Assembly (NCBI GenBank): GCA_963822905.1
Contig: CAWGJF010000007.1
Span: forward strand, 124,001 to 188,000
DNA length: 64,000 nt
Source of the DNA: CAWGJF01 sp963822905
GTDB taxonomy: Bacteria > Bacteroidota > Ignavibacteria > Ignavibacteriales > Ignavibacteriaceae
Direction of reading: 5' to 3'
This document shows positions 44,711 to 53,159 of this stretch, piece by piece. A program made the position numbers and the translations under genes. Positions within the stretch are counted from its first letter, which is position 1. Every line of letters begins with the position of its first letter. The notes under the pieces were generated by a model. The model was not told the origin of the DNA. It saw only the letters and a list, made by a program, of their open reading frames with translations, and did not search any database.

Positions 44711-44743
44711 CTATTTGACAAGTATCTGCCGGAATAAGTTACA
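44711..44743 (-). promoter_or_regulatory. Candidate ECF promoter of the sigma/anti-sigma operon
   Basis: On the minus strand TGTAAC (44743-44738), 18 nt, then GTCAAATAG (44719-44711). The same boxes with the same spacing occur on the other strand at 44804-44835. The expected start point is near the ATG at 44706, so the message may be leaderless. Confidence 0.5.
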
Positions 44744-44803
44744 CTTCAGGAAGTTAATCAAAAGAAGTTAAAAAATGTTTCAAATCACCATTTTTTTTTG
44801 TTT

Positions 44804-44835
44804 GTAACCTTAACAAAGAAAGAGCAGTCAATAGT
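44804..44835 (+). promoter_or_regulatory. Candidate ECF promoter of the divergent membrane protein gene
   Basis: TGTAAC (44804-44809), 18 nt, then GTCAATAG (44828-44835), mirroring the promoter before the sigma factor. The ATG at 44861 follows with a good ribosome site (AAAGGAAAA). Confidence 0.5.
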
Positions 44836-44860
44836 ATTAAATAATTCGAAAGGAAAAATA

Positions 44861-45235
44861 ATGGAAGGCACAATAGCAGTATTTATTCCAATAGTGATGT
44901 TTCTTATAATTGGACTTATTTCAGTAACATTTATTTTCTACAAGTCCAGAGAAAAACAGTTGCTTATAGAAAAAGGATTGTCCGCTGAGGATATCAAGAA
45001 GTTTTTTGAAAGTAAAAGAGATCCTTTTTTGCTACTTAAAATTGGAATCATAAGTATTTTCTTTGGATTAGGACTTGGTTTTGGAATGATGCTCGAACAA
45101 AATGGACAGAAAGATTTTTGGGTTCCATTATTCTTGTTTGTCTCTACCGGTATTGGATTTGTAATATCAAACCTTGTCGGTAATAAGCTTAGGAAAGATT
45201 ATGATAAAGAATTGAAGTCAACCAATTATAATTAA
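44861..45235 (+). CDS. Membrane protein of the DUF6249 type, likely ECF-regulon member
   Basis: About 124 residues with three membrane helices: 5-28 (VFIPIVMFLIIGLISVTFIF), about 52-71 (LLKIGIISIFFGLGLGFGMM) and about 84-102. A cytoplasmic loop carries LIEKGLSAEDIKKFFESK. I start at 44861 rather than at 44798, because the candidate promoter and an A/G-rich ribosome site lie just before this ATG. The function is unknown; control by the adjacent ECF sigma factor is inferred. Confidence 0.75.
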   Translation: MEGTIAVFIPIVMFLIIGLISVTFIFYKSREKQLLIEKGLSAEDIKKFFESKRDPFLLLKIGIISIFFGLGLGFGMMLEQNGQKDFWVPLFLFVSTGIGFVISNLVGNKLRKDYDKELKSTNYN

Positions 45236-45238
45236 TAA

Positions 45239-45260
45239 TTCCCCTCCTTTTGGAGGGGAA
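45239..45260. terminator. Bidirectional terminator between convergent genes
   Basis: TTCCCCTCC (45239-45247) and GGAGGGGAA (45252-45260) form a perfect stem with a TTTT loop. A short A/T tract flanks both sides. It lies between the stops of the DUF6249 gene and trxB. Confidence 0.8.
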
Positions 45261-45270
45261 ATTAAAACAA

Positions 45271-46215
45271 TTACTCCTGGGCTTCCAACCAGCGTTCAGC
45301 ATCAAGAGCTGCCATACAACCTGTTCCTGCCGCAGTAACAGCCTGTCTATACTTACTATCAGCAACATCACCAGCAGCAAAAACGCCTTCAATATTTGTA
45401 TAAGTTGAGCCTGGTTTAACTTTTAGATAACCATTATCTTCCATATCAAGCTGACCTTTAAAAATATCCGTATTTGGCTTGTGTCCAATTCCAATAAACA
45501 ATCCGTCGGTTGAATATTCTATATTTGATTTGTCGATCGTATCTTCGAGTATAACACCTGTCATTTTTTTGATTCCATTATTTTCAACACCAATTACATC
45601 CTTGATAGTTTTATTCAACATAAATTTAATTTTTGGATTTTTCTTTACTCTTTCCAACATTATACTTGAAGCCCTGAATCCTTCCCTGCGATGTACAATT
45701 GTAACTTCACTTGCGTGTGTAGTTAAATAATTTGCTTCTTCCATTGCAGTATCTCCACCGCCAACAACAAGTACTTTTTGATTTTTGAAAAAGAATCCAT
45801 CGCAGGTTGCACAAGCCGAAACGCCGTAACCCATATATTTTTTCTCATTCTCAATTCCCAATAATTTTGCAGATGCTCCGGTCGCAACAATCACAGCATC
45901 AGCAGTGTATTCATCATCATAAGATTTTAGTTTAAATGGTCTTTTCGAAAAATCAACTTCAGTAATTTCTTTATATAAACTTGTTGCTCCAAACCTGTGT
46001 GCCTGTTTACGCATGACATCCATTAATTCAGGTCCCTGAATTCCGTGTTCGAAGCCCGGATAATTTTCTACTTCAGTAGTTATTGTTAACTGACCACCTG
46101 GCTGCATTCCTTCAAATATTACAGGTTTTAAATTTGCTCTTCCATTGTATAGTGCTGCGGTAAATCCTGCCGGACCTGCTCCAATTATAATTATTTTATG
46201 ATGATTATCAGACAT
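45271..46215 (-). CDS. trxB: Thioredoxin-disulfide reductase
   Basis: A 314-residue flavoprotein with the FAD site IIGAGPAGFTAALYNGRA, the redox CATC (Cys135 and Cys138 in SACATCDGFFFK), the NADPH site VVGGGDTAMEEANYL and the C-terminal FAD site GVFAAGDVAD. It reduces thioredoxin with NADPH. Length and all motifs are as in the family. It leads no obvious operon; queG begins 81 bp upstream. Confidence 0.97.
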   Translation of the reverse strand: MSDNHHKIIIIGAGPAGFTAALYNGRANLKPVIFEGMQPGGQLTITTEVENYPGFEHGIQGPELMDVMRKQAHRFGATSLYKEITEVDFSKRPFKLKSYDDEYTADAVIVATGASAKLLGIENEKKYMGYGVSACATCDGFFFKNQKVLVVGGGDTAMEEANYLTTHASEVTIVHRREGFRASSIMLERVKKNPKIKFMLNKTIKDVIGVENNGIKKMTGVILEDTIDKSNIEYSTDGLFIGIGHKPNTDIFKGQLDMEDNGYLKVKPGSTYTNIEGVFAAGDVADSKYRQAVTAAGTGCMAALDAERWLEAQE

Positions 46216-46296
46216 GTAAACCTCTGTATTTTTACAATATATTATTAATTCTGGATTATTTGATTATACAAATTTAATAAAGATTCAGGAGTGATA

Positions 46297-47250
46297 TTAA
46301 TGTGTGTCCTTGATTACAAATTCTGCATTACGTTTAAGACCTTTCAACTTTGCTCTTTTAACCGGACTATCTTTAAACCTTTTATGAAATGATTCATCAT
46401 CCATATTTTCTATATCAGGTAATAAAATTTCTTTGTTATTTTCTGCTGGAAAGAATTCCAATTTATCAGTTACAATCGAAAACTTTTCATTCCACGGGCA
46501 AACATCCTGACAAATATCACAGCCGAAAATCCAGTTATCAAATTTGCCTTCAAATTCAGAAGGTATATCACTTTTGTTTTCAATTGTTAAATACGAAATA
46601 CACCTGTTTGAATCCAGAACATATTCCTGAATAATTGCATTTGTAGGACAAGCATCAATACAAGCAGTGCAATTTCCACAGAAATCGGGAATTGATTCCG
46701 AGTATTCAAAATTAATATTTGTAAAAATATTAGCAATGAAAAACCAACTCCCCATTTCTCTATTGATCACGTTTGTATGTTTGCCAAGCCAGCCAATACC
46801 AGCCTGAACAGCCCAGGCTTTATCCATAACCGGTCCGGTATCAATATAAGAAATGCTTTTAAATTCAGAATCAGTTTCAGATAAAAAAGATTCCAATTCT
46901 TTTAACATTTCATTAATTACCAAGTGATAATCTTTACCCCAAGCATAACGGGAAACTTTGCCAACAGGCAAGCAGGTTTTATCTTTAGATTCATCGTCTG
47001 AATATTTTTCCGGTGTGTAATAATTAACCGCAAGTGAAATAACACTTTTTACTTCAGGAAGAATTTTAGATACATCTTTTCGTTTTTCTCTATTCCTGCT
47101 CATATATTCCATGCCGGATTGATAATTCAATTCAATCCATTTATCATATTTTTTGATTTCATTCTCCAGCAAATCAGCTTTCGTAAATCCGATTAAATCG
47201 AATCCAATTTCTTTTGCTTTATTTTTTACAAGATCATTCGTGATTTTCAT
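46297..47250 (-). CDS. queG: Epoxyqueuosine reductase QueG
   Basis: A 317-residue protein with an N-terminal cobalamin-binding domain and two 4Fe-4S motifs (CGNCTACIDACPTNAI and CDICQDVCPWNEKF). The family's VISLAVNYYTPEKYSDD and YIDTGPVMDKAWAVQAGIGWLG are present. It reduces epoxyqueuosine to queuosine in tRNA. It ends soon after the second cluster, without the HEAT-repeat tail of longer homologues. Confidence 0.95.
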   Translation of the reverse strand: MKITNDLVKNKAKEIGFDLIGFTKADLLENEIKKYDKWIELNYQSGMEYMSRNREKRKDVSKILPEVKSVISLAVNYYTPEKYSDDESKDKTCLPVGKVSRYAWGKDYHLVINEMLKELESFLSETDSEFKSISYIDTGPVMDKAWAVQAGIGWLGKHTNVINREMGSWFFIANIFTNINFEYSESIPDFCGNCTACIDACPTNAIIQEYVLDSNRCISYLTIENKSDIPSEFEGKFDNWIFGCDICQDVCPWNEKFSIVTDKLEFFPAENNKEILLPDIENMDDESFHKRFKDSPVKRAKLKGLKRNAEFVIKDTH

Positions 47251-47262
47251 CTTGCTGGATAA

Positions 47263-47622
47263 TCACCATTTAAAATTTTTAGGAAAGACTTTAACAAAAA
47301 CTTCATCATTAATTAATTTCACCGGATAAGAATTCAATCCTTGAGCACCATCAAGTCTTTTACCGGTTTTTAAATTGAACATCCAGCCATGAACAGGACA
47401 AACAACACAACCATTTTCTACCATTCCATCATAAATTAATGCGGAAAGTTTGTGCGGACAGATATTATTTAATGCAAAAACTTCTGAATCAATTTTAAAT
47501 ACAGCTACATCGATGTTATCAACAATGAATCTTTTACCTTCATTATTTCTTAAACCACCAATCACACATATTTTCTTAAAACCTTCTTCCATCAAATTTT
47601 CAGATTGAATTGAATCGCTCAT
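47263..47622 (-). CDS. Rieske [2Fe-2S] ferredoxin-type protein
   Basis: A 119-residue Rieske domain with the ligand pairs CPHKLSAL and CPVHGWMF. It resembles NirD/biphenyl-dioxygenase ferredoxin subunits. It overlaps the MBL hydrolase gene by 23 bp if translated from 47620-47622; a second ATG ten codons in (47590-47592) avoids the overlap. It probably carries electrons for a partner not seen here. Confidence 0.88.
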   Translation of the reverse strand: MSDSIQSENLMEEGFKKICVIGGLRNNEGKRFIVDNIDVAVFKIDSEVFALNNICPHKLSALIYDGMVENGCVVCPVHGWMFNLKTGKRLDGAQGLNSYPVKLINDEVFVKVFPKNFKW

Positions 47623-48442
47623 CTGCCCGTATTCCTTTTTCAGTACTTTTTAAAGTCACCATTGCAGTTTCGGGGTCATGCCCGAAAAATAATTTCCAGT
47701 TTTCATCCAATGCTAATTGAAGATACTTTTTCTTTTCCTGAACTGTTATCAATGGTTGGATATCATATCCCATTATATATGGAAGCGGAATGTGTGAAAC
47801 AAATGGAATTAAATCTGAACAAAAAAGTAGTGTGTTACTTCTGTCTGAAATTTTAACCATTTGCTGTCCGAATGTATGTCCATTAATAACAAGTAAATCT
47901 ATTTCATCATCAAACTTTGATTCACCGCTGACCAAATTAAGGACACCATTATCATTTAACGGAATAAAGTTTTGTTTAATATAACTTCCGCGATCTCTGT
48001 CTGAAGGATTTCTTGCCCATTCGAAATTTTGTTTTTGAACATGATACTTTGCATTTGGAAAAGCAGGAACAAGCTTTTCGCTTTCCAATTCAGTAGATCC
48101 ACCAGTGTGATCAAAATGCAGATGAGTTAAAATAATATCAGTGATATCATCTTTTTTCAAACCATGTTCATTTAACGCTGACTCAAGAGAAAGATTTTCA
48201 TTAACAGCATAAATAGATTTTTCCTTTGCGGTCCATTTATTTCCCATTCCTGTGTCAATCAAAATATTTTTACTCTCACTCTGCAAAAGTAAATTTCTTG
48301 TTGCCAGCCTCACCCTGTTTGCTGAATCTGCCGGATTTGATTTTTCCCAAAGCGGTTTTGGAATTATTCCGAACATTGCTCCGCCGTCAAGGCCAAAAAA
48401 TCCCGAAAGAACAATTTTAATTTCGTATTTGCCAATTTTCAT
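47600..48442 (-). CDS. Metallo-beta-lactamase-fold hydrolase
   Basis: A 280-residue MBL-fold protein with the HLHFDHTGGS metal motif, further ligands in DLLVINGHTFGQ and LFFGHDPETAMV, and an early DTGMGNKW. These are glyoxalase II/quorum-quenching-lactonase-like positions. The substrate is unknown. It is translated with the Rieske protein downstream. Confidence 0.85.
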   Translation of the reverse strand: MKIGKYEIKIVLSGFFGLDGGAMFGIIPKPLWEKSNPADSANRVRLATRNLLLQSESKNILIDTGMGNKWTAKEKSIYAVNENLSLESALNEHGLKKDDITDIILTHLHFDHTGGSTELESEKLVPAFPNAKYHVQKQNFEWARNPSDRDRGSYIKQNFIPLNDNGVLNLVSGESKFDDEIDLLVINGHTFGQQMVKISDRSNTLLFCSDLIPFVSHIPLPYIMGYDIQPLITVQEKKKYLQLALDENWKLFFGHDPETAMVTLKSTEKGIRADERFNSI

Positions 48443-48461
48443 ATTCTACCTTTTAAAAAGA

Positions 48462-48485
48462 AAAAGGCACTTGAAAGTGCCTTTT
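48462..48485 (-). terminator. Terminator of the ferredoxin gene
   Basis: AAAAGGCACTT (48462-48472) and AAGTGCCTTTT (48475-48485) form a perfect 11-bp stem with a 2-nt loop. On the minus strand T-rich sequence follows. It lies 26 bp past the ferredoxin stop. Confidence 0.85.
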
Positions 48486-48510
48486 ATAAAAACTTTCAAT
48501 TGCTAATAAA

Positions 48511-48843
48511 CTATCTTCCAATTCCATCAAGATATTCTTTACGTTTTAAAAGTGTTTCTTCATCTTCCACATGATTCGGATCAGGAACACAACAATCAAC
48601 AGGACAAACAGCTGCACACTGAGGCTCGTCATGGAATCCTTTACATTCAGTACATTTATCAGGAACTATATAAAAGAAATCATTTGAATAAAATCCATCT
48701 GCACCGGATGGAGCAGCATCACCTTCACCATAATTTTTTCCTGTCAATTCCCAACTTACTCCGCCTTCATAAATTGCAGTGTTCGGACATTCGGGTTCAC
48801 AAGCACCGCAATTGATGCATTCCTCTGTAATCAATATCGCCAT
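48511..48843 (-). CDS. 2[4Fe-4S] ferredoxin
   Basis: A 110-residue ferredoxin with the first cluster motif CINCGACEPECP, an insert of about 40 residues (GEGDAAPSGADGFYSND), then CTECKGFHDEPQCAAVCPVDCC and a helical C-terminal tail. It resembles the long YfhL/Alv-type ferredoxins. It acts as a low-potential electron carrier; partner unknown. A strong terminator follows. Confidence 0.93.
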   Translation of the reverse strand: MAILITEECINCGACEPECPNTAIYEGGVSWELTGKNYGEGDAAPSGADGFYSNDFFYIVPDKCTECKGFHDEPQCAAVCPVDCCVPDPNHVEDEETLLKRKEYLDGIGR

Positions 48844-48959
48844 TTTAATACTCCTTTTTCGATTAGATTAGGTCTCCCCAATTATTCTTTCTGCAATTAA
48901 TTGCTATTGGAAAAACTATTATAATTTTGAGCTTAAATTTAAAAAAATAAATTTGCGTA

Positions 48960-50051
48960 TCAAGATTTCATTTTATGAGCCTCCAAATTATTCCCTTCAA
49001 TTTTCATTTTATCTTCGTTTTTGAGCATATTTACACTGATATTGATGCCTAAAATCTTCGCAATACTGTACCCAATAAGTAAAACTATTACAGGGTAAAT
49101 TTCATAATAGTCACGCAATTCGTTAAAAAACCCAAGAAACAGGGTTAAAAGAAAAAGTGGAATAGCAATCCATAAAGAATCTTTGAGGAATTTCGGTTTT
49201 TCTTTCCATTTAAAGCCAATCATTAAAAATAAAAACAAAATAGCAGAGAATGTTATCAGGTTGTAACCATTGAGTAAAATTTTGTTGTAATCAAAAAGAT
49301 GAAATTCAACAAATGTCCCTGGGTTATCCTTAAATGTAAATGAAAGTATTACTTTTATAAAAATAAAAATGATCAGTTGCATTGCAAGCAGGTTCATGAA
49401 TTTCTTCTTTTCAAACAGAAAACCTTTTCTATAATGGATTAAAAATATTATTGTCAGCAAGATTGTTGTTTCTTTATTCCAGCAACTGAAAAAGAAAACA
49501 ATTAGAAATAATTTCCAGTTTTGCTTTTGAAGAAAAAATAATCCGGCAGTAAAGAAAAACAATGAAGTGAAATCATATATATAATTATCATTAATGTAAA
49601 AAACAGGAAGAGCAAACAGCATCCCTATGATCAAAAGTTTTACAAACCATTCAGGTGCAGTAAAGTTGAGATTAAAAAAAACTTTAAGCATCAGAGCAAA
49701 AGCAAGTAGGGCTAAGAACATTAATACACTTGCAACAAGATACTCTGTCAAATATTCTGACTCCCAGTTGAGTTCACTTAACACTCTTACAGCGGAAGGA
49801 TTTTCATTTCCAAAATCGGTTAACTGGTTTTGTATTTCCTGCGGAACTGCACCAGTAATTATTCTAACACTTACCGGGACAAAAACCCTGTAAACAAATG
49901 GTTTCCATGCTTTCCCATAAATCATATCCGGAAATTTTGACCGCTCATAAGAATTAATACCGGGAGTTTTTAAAAAGACAAGGAATACATACAAGCTGGT
50001 GAACAACAAAATAGATATAAATAAGAATTTTCTAACAGTTGAAGATTTCAT
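48960..50051 (-). CDS. Multi-pass membrane protein, GT-C-like, function unknown
   Basis: A 363-residue protein with about nine membrane helices. Features are KAWKPFVYRVFVPVS near the N-terminus, the SCWNKETTILL turn in the middle and a late GFFNELRDYYEIYPVIVLLIG. This order recalls the GT-C-type or DUF-type sugar-related membrane proteins of Bacteroidota, but I cannot name a family. The C-terminal tail is charged. It ends 8 bp from the flavin-reductase-like gene's start side and may be its operon partner. Confidence 0.6.
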   Translation of the reverse strand: MKSSTVRKFLFISILLFTSLYVFLVFLKTPGINSYERSKFPDMIYGKAWKPFVYRVFVPVSVRIITGAVPQEIQNQLTDFGNENPSAVRVLSELNWESEYLTEYLVASVLMFLALLAFALMLKVFFNLNFTAPEWFVKLLIIGMLFALPVFYINDNYIYDFTSLFFFTAGLFFLQKQNWKLFLIVFFFSCWNKETTILLTIIFLIHYRKGFLFEKKKFMNLLAMQLIIFIFIKVILSFTFKDNPGTFVEFHLFDYNKILLNGYNLITFSAILFLFLMIGFKWKEKPKFLKDSLWIAIPLFLLTLFLGFFNELRDYYEIYPVIVLLIGYSIAKILGINISVNMLKNEDKMKIEGNNLEAHKMKS

Positions 50052-50060
50052 TACAGTAAT

Positions 50061-51011
50061 TTACCGTAAATTAAATTCAGTAGGAATATTTCTTCTCAAT
50101 CTCCATTCCAGGATATCACGGTGAATATGTGCAAGTGTTGGTCTGTCTTCTTTTATAGTTTTTGAATTCAGAATTCTCATCAGGTGTATTTCGTGAATTC
50201 CATATTCAAAAGAATCAGTCCATTCAAGTTCTAAATAGTCAATTGTACCTAAGGGTAAAGGATTGTTTAAAAGTTCGGATCTTTCATTTTCAAGAGAAAA
50301 GTTTTTAATGCTTGACATTTCTTTCATATGATTTTTTCCCATCTTGTAAACCTCAGAACATCGGGAACTGTCCATCGTACAAAGGACTATTTTACCAACT
50401 TTTTTTAATTGATTATTTGATTTATTGCCATGCCGTAATGAGATCAGGTAATCAGAAGCACTAGCTTTTCCATTAATATCAACTGGAAATATATTTACAA
50501 GATCAATTTCACATAATGAAACAAGCGAAACCTTTCTTGGTACTGAATATGCAATTCTGACCTGATCATACAAGTTGCCGTTTAAGAAAACGTTACCTTT
50601 CCTTTTTGATGATATATTATAGTGTAAAAACTGGAATGATTTTATCATTGCTGATGAAAACTTATGAAATCCATTTTCACAAAAATAGAGTGAGTAACTA
50701 TAACAATTGAACCTACAGTCTTCAATCTTCTTTAAGTTAAGCCGGGCTATTTCATATTCCTTTTTTGTTTTGAGTGAAAGGAATACTTGCCCTGGCAACT
50801 TATTTTCATTATTAAATGGTATTGAATTAATTGCGATAATCAGAGGTTTATATCCAAGCATCAAATGGTTTTCTGTTACTTCAGAAATGTTTTCTCCTGA
50901 CTGCAAAAATACTCTGAGCGAACCGGAATATTTTTCTTTAGAAACACATAGATATTCTTTGGAAATTGTTCGGTTAAGAAGATACTTTTTCAAAAATGAT
51001 TTAAATTTCAT
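50061..51011 (-). CDS. Flavin-reductase-like split-barrel protein
   Basis: A 316-residue protein with no signal peptide. The second half shows a flavin reductase-like pattern: VSLVSLCEIDLVNIFPVDI, YLISLRHGNK, VVLCTM-type strands (KIVLCTMD), then YKMGKNHMKE and a late HEIHLMRIL. This fits the FMN-binding split barrel, though the match is weak. The first half is unassigned. It lies between a membrane protein and the TPR/YidD operon. Confidence 0.5.
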   Translation of the reverse strand: MKFKSFLKKYLLNRTISKEYLCVSKEKYSGSLRVFLQSGENISEVTENHLMLGYKPLIIAINSIPFNNENKLPGQVFLSLKTKKEYEIARLNLKKIEDCRFNCYSYSLYFCENGFHKFSSAMIKSFQFLHYNISSKRKGNVFLNGNLYDQVRIAYSVPRKVSLVSLCEIDLVNIFPVDINGKASASDYLISLRHGNKSNNQLKKVGKIVLCTMDSSRCSEVYKMGKNHMKEMSSIKNFSLENERSELLNNPLPLGTIDYLELEWTDSFEYGIHEIHLMRILNSKTIKEDRPTLAHIHRDILEWRLRRNIPTEFNLR

Positions 51012-51032
51012 TCACCAGGTCCAATTAAATTA

Positions 51033-51875
51033 TTATGGCTTCAATCCTGAATATTCATACTGTAAATAACGCAATGATTTGTTACTTATTTCAAGATTTT
51101 TTTCAACGGCAAACTTTTCAGCATTTTGAAGGTTACCATTATAAAACCTCATCCACAAAAAACTCCCGGTCATCAGTCCATCAAAAATTCTGTCATCAAC
51201 TAATGACCTTACTGTAAGATAACCCCATAAAACATTCCATCCAAGTGAAAGCAAACCGCTCACGTATTCCCCGGTATAAAATTGCCCGGTACCGGGAATT
51301 AAAAATGAAATCCCCTTTGCGAAACCAACTGAATACATTTCATCATCAGTTTTTTCACAAAGAGTTTTAAGTTCATGTTCTTGAGATATCATAGCAAATG
51401 ATTCCGCTGCTTTTTCCCATTTATTTGCAAATATATGGACCCAACCCCGCCAGTAATTTATTTGATCTGTTTTATCTCCAAATCGTTTGTCATTCTCGAG
51501 TGAATCAAGCAATGCAAGCGCTCGTGAAGTCGTTCTTCTTAAAATATTTGCACGAATAACTTCTTCCTTAGCAGAATAAAGCTCATCAATATTTGAAGCA
51601 TTCAATTCTGCAAAAACAAAAAAGTTTATAGCATCAGAGAACTTAGCTCCCTGTTTATAACATTTACCAATGAGAAAATTTGCTTTAAAAGAATATTGAT
51701 CTGAATGATCAAAAAATTCCAATCGTTTTAACTCTGTAATTGCGTCATAATAATTATCATCACCATACAATTTTTCTGCTAAATTATATTGATCAGAAAA
51801 TGAATCCTGGCCAAACAGATTAAATGAAGAAAGAAAAATTATAAGTATATAATATTTTTTATTTGCAAAAATCAT
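51033..51875 (-). CDS. TPR-like membrane protein with IPGTGQFYTGEY motif
   Basis: About 280 residues: a signal segment (MIFANKKYYILIIFLSSFNLFGQ), TPR-like helices in the first half (YNLAEKLYGDDNYYDAITEL; ANFLIGKCYKQGAKFSDAINFF), then a membrane module opening with IPGTGQFYTGEYVSGLLSLG. I use the ATG at 51873-51875; another at 51905 adds only ten residues and more overlap. It is a paralogue of the next gene upstream, which carries IPGSGKIYTEEYGDG in the same place. Confidence 0.7.
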   Translation of the reverse strand: MIFANKKYYILIIFLSSFNLFGQDSFSDQYNLAEKLYGDDNYYDAITELKRLEFFDHSDQYSFKANFLIGKCYKQGAKFSDAINFFVFAELNASNIDELYSAKEEVIRANILRRTTSRALALLDSLENDKRFGDKTDQINYWRGWVHIFANKWEKAAESFAMISQEHELKTLCEKTDDEMYSVGFAKGISFLIPGTGQFYTGEYVSGLLSLGWNVLWGYLTVRSLVDDRIFDGLMTGSFLWMRFYNGNLQNAEKFAVEKNLEISNKSLRYLQYEYSGLKP

Positions 51876-52710
51876 ATACCGGACTAAAGTAATTATTTTT
51901 TTCAAGAAACAGATTTATTCCATCCTTAAATTCAAATGCAATTTTTGCATTATATATTTGTGCAGAAGCAATTGAACCATAAATATTTCCAGCATAAAAA
52001 AATCCTGCAAGTGAGCTAAAAATCCAACCACGGGTATCATGATTTGCTTTAAAGTTATCATACGCAAGAAATGTAAGCAATCCGGTTGTTAAAAATGCTA
52101 CTATTCCATCACCATATTCTTCAGTATAAATTTTTCCCGATCCCGGAATAATCGTGGAGAGAATTCCTGCAAACACCGGACTCTTATTAGGAGGATTATT
52201 TTTCCATTCAAAATATTTTTCCAGCTGATCTTTTTCCTCAATGCTAAACGGATGAAAAAATTCCTCTTTACTCACATTTAAGTTATCATTAAGCAACGAA
52301 GAAATCATAGCAAGTTTATAAATGTTTTTCTGAAATTTTCCTGTATTAAGCAGATATTGATCATACTGATAAACTGAATAAAACCCACCGGGATTTTCTA
52401 AAAATGCAATTCGATAATTCTGAAAAACAGCATCATTATAAAAAATTGATTCAATGGAAATCTCATTAAAGTATTTTTTTGATTCAATCAGATTTCCGAT
52501 ATTATAATAGCATAACCCCGTTTTAAAAGATACTGTATCAATTCTATAATTTCCTGTTAATCTATTATATTCTTCAGCAGCGCGAAGATAATCTCTCTCA
52601 CAAAACAAATGGTCTGCAAATAATTTAATATTAACGGGTGAATTAAAATCAAATTTTTGTTGGGCAATGATTGGAAATACTGCTAATAATATTAAAAGCA
52701 GACATTTCAT
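51859..52710 (-). CDS. TPR-like membrane protein with IPGSGKIYTEEY motif
   Basis: A 283-residue protein with a signal peptide (MKCLLLILLAVFPIIAQQ), TPR-like helices (YLRAAEEYNRLTGNY; KTGLCYYNIGNLIESKKYF) and a C-terminal membrane module starting IPGSGKIYTEEYGDG. It matches its downstream neighbour in layout. It overlaps the YidD-like gene by 4 bp. The pair may assist membrane or surface assembly alongside the YidD-like protein; that is inference only. Confidence 0.7.
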   Translation of the reverse strand: MKCLLLILLAVFPIIAQQKFDFNSPVNIKLFADHLFCERDYLRAAEEYNRLTGNYRIDTVSFKTGLCYYNIGNLIESKKYFNEISIESIFYNDAVFQNYRIAFLENPGGFYSVYQYDQYLLNTGKFQKNIYKLAMISSLLNDNLNVSKEEFFHPFSIEEKDQLEKYFEWKNNPPNKSPVFAGILSTIIPGSGKIYTEEYGDGIVAFLTTGLLTFLAYDNFKANHDTRGWIFSSLAGFFYAGNIYGSIASAQIYNAKIAFEFKDGINLFLEKNNYFSPVYDFCK

Positions 52711-53159
52711 TTTTCTGAGATGACTTCAGTAGCAGGTTTGAAATCTATTTTTTCTTCATTTAAAGTATATAAAGACGGCGGATCAAAGTATCTTCCCGAA
52801 GAAACCCTGGGATAATGATTATGTCCCTTAAATATATTCATATCACGAGTAAACCGGTCAAAAAACATTAAGGTTCCCTGGAAGATATTTGTTTCTTTAA
52901 CCGACTCAGCAAAGAAAGCTGAACATGAAGGTCGGAAAGGGCAGTTGTCACCATCGACATCCGAAATAAAAAACCAGTAAGTGTTAATAAATGATTTGCT
53001 GATGAAATCCCCGACACCTGAAAAAGTAAAAGAATAATCTCTATTTCGAGTTTGACTTTTTGTTTGATAAGAATAATCCGCTTTCTCCCATTTCACCCAA
53101 TCGGTTTGAGAGAAAGCAGAAAATGAAATGAATGTTATTAAAACAAAAAGAAACTTCAT
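52707..53159 (-). CDS. Exported YidD-domain protein
   Basis: A 150-residue protein. After a signal peptide (MKFLFVLITFISFSAFS) and a 40-residue linker it has the YidD core: INTYWFFISDVDGDNCPFRP, SCSAFFAESVKETN and FDRFTRDM, with Cys73 and Cys79. Normal YidD is a small cytoplasmic-side insertion factor encoded beside yidC; here it is exported or membrane-anchored and sits in an operon with two TPR proteins. It starts directly after the acyl-CoA dehydrogenase stop (TAAATG). Confidence 0.8.
   Translation of the reverse strand: MKFLFVLITFISFSAFSQTDWVKWEKADYSYQTKSQTRNRDYSFTFSGVGDFISKSFINTYWFFISDVDGDNCPFRPSCSAFFAESVKETNIFQGTLMFFDRFTRDMNIFKGHNHYPRVSSGRYFDPPSLYTLNEEKIDFKPATEVISEK

Noticed and set aside
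45189..45392. Short frame overlapping the trxB 3' end
   Set aside because: It is out of frame with trxB and runs across the terminator; no features.
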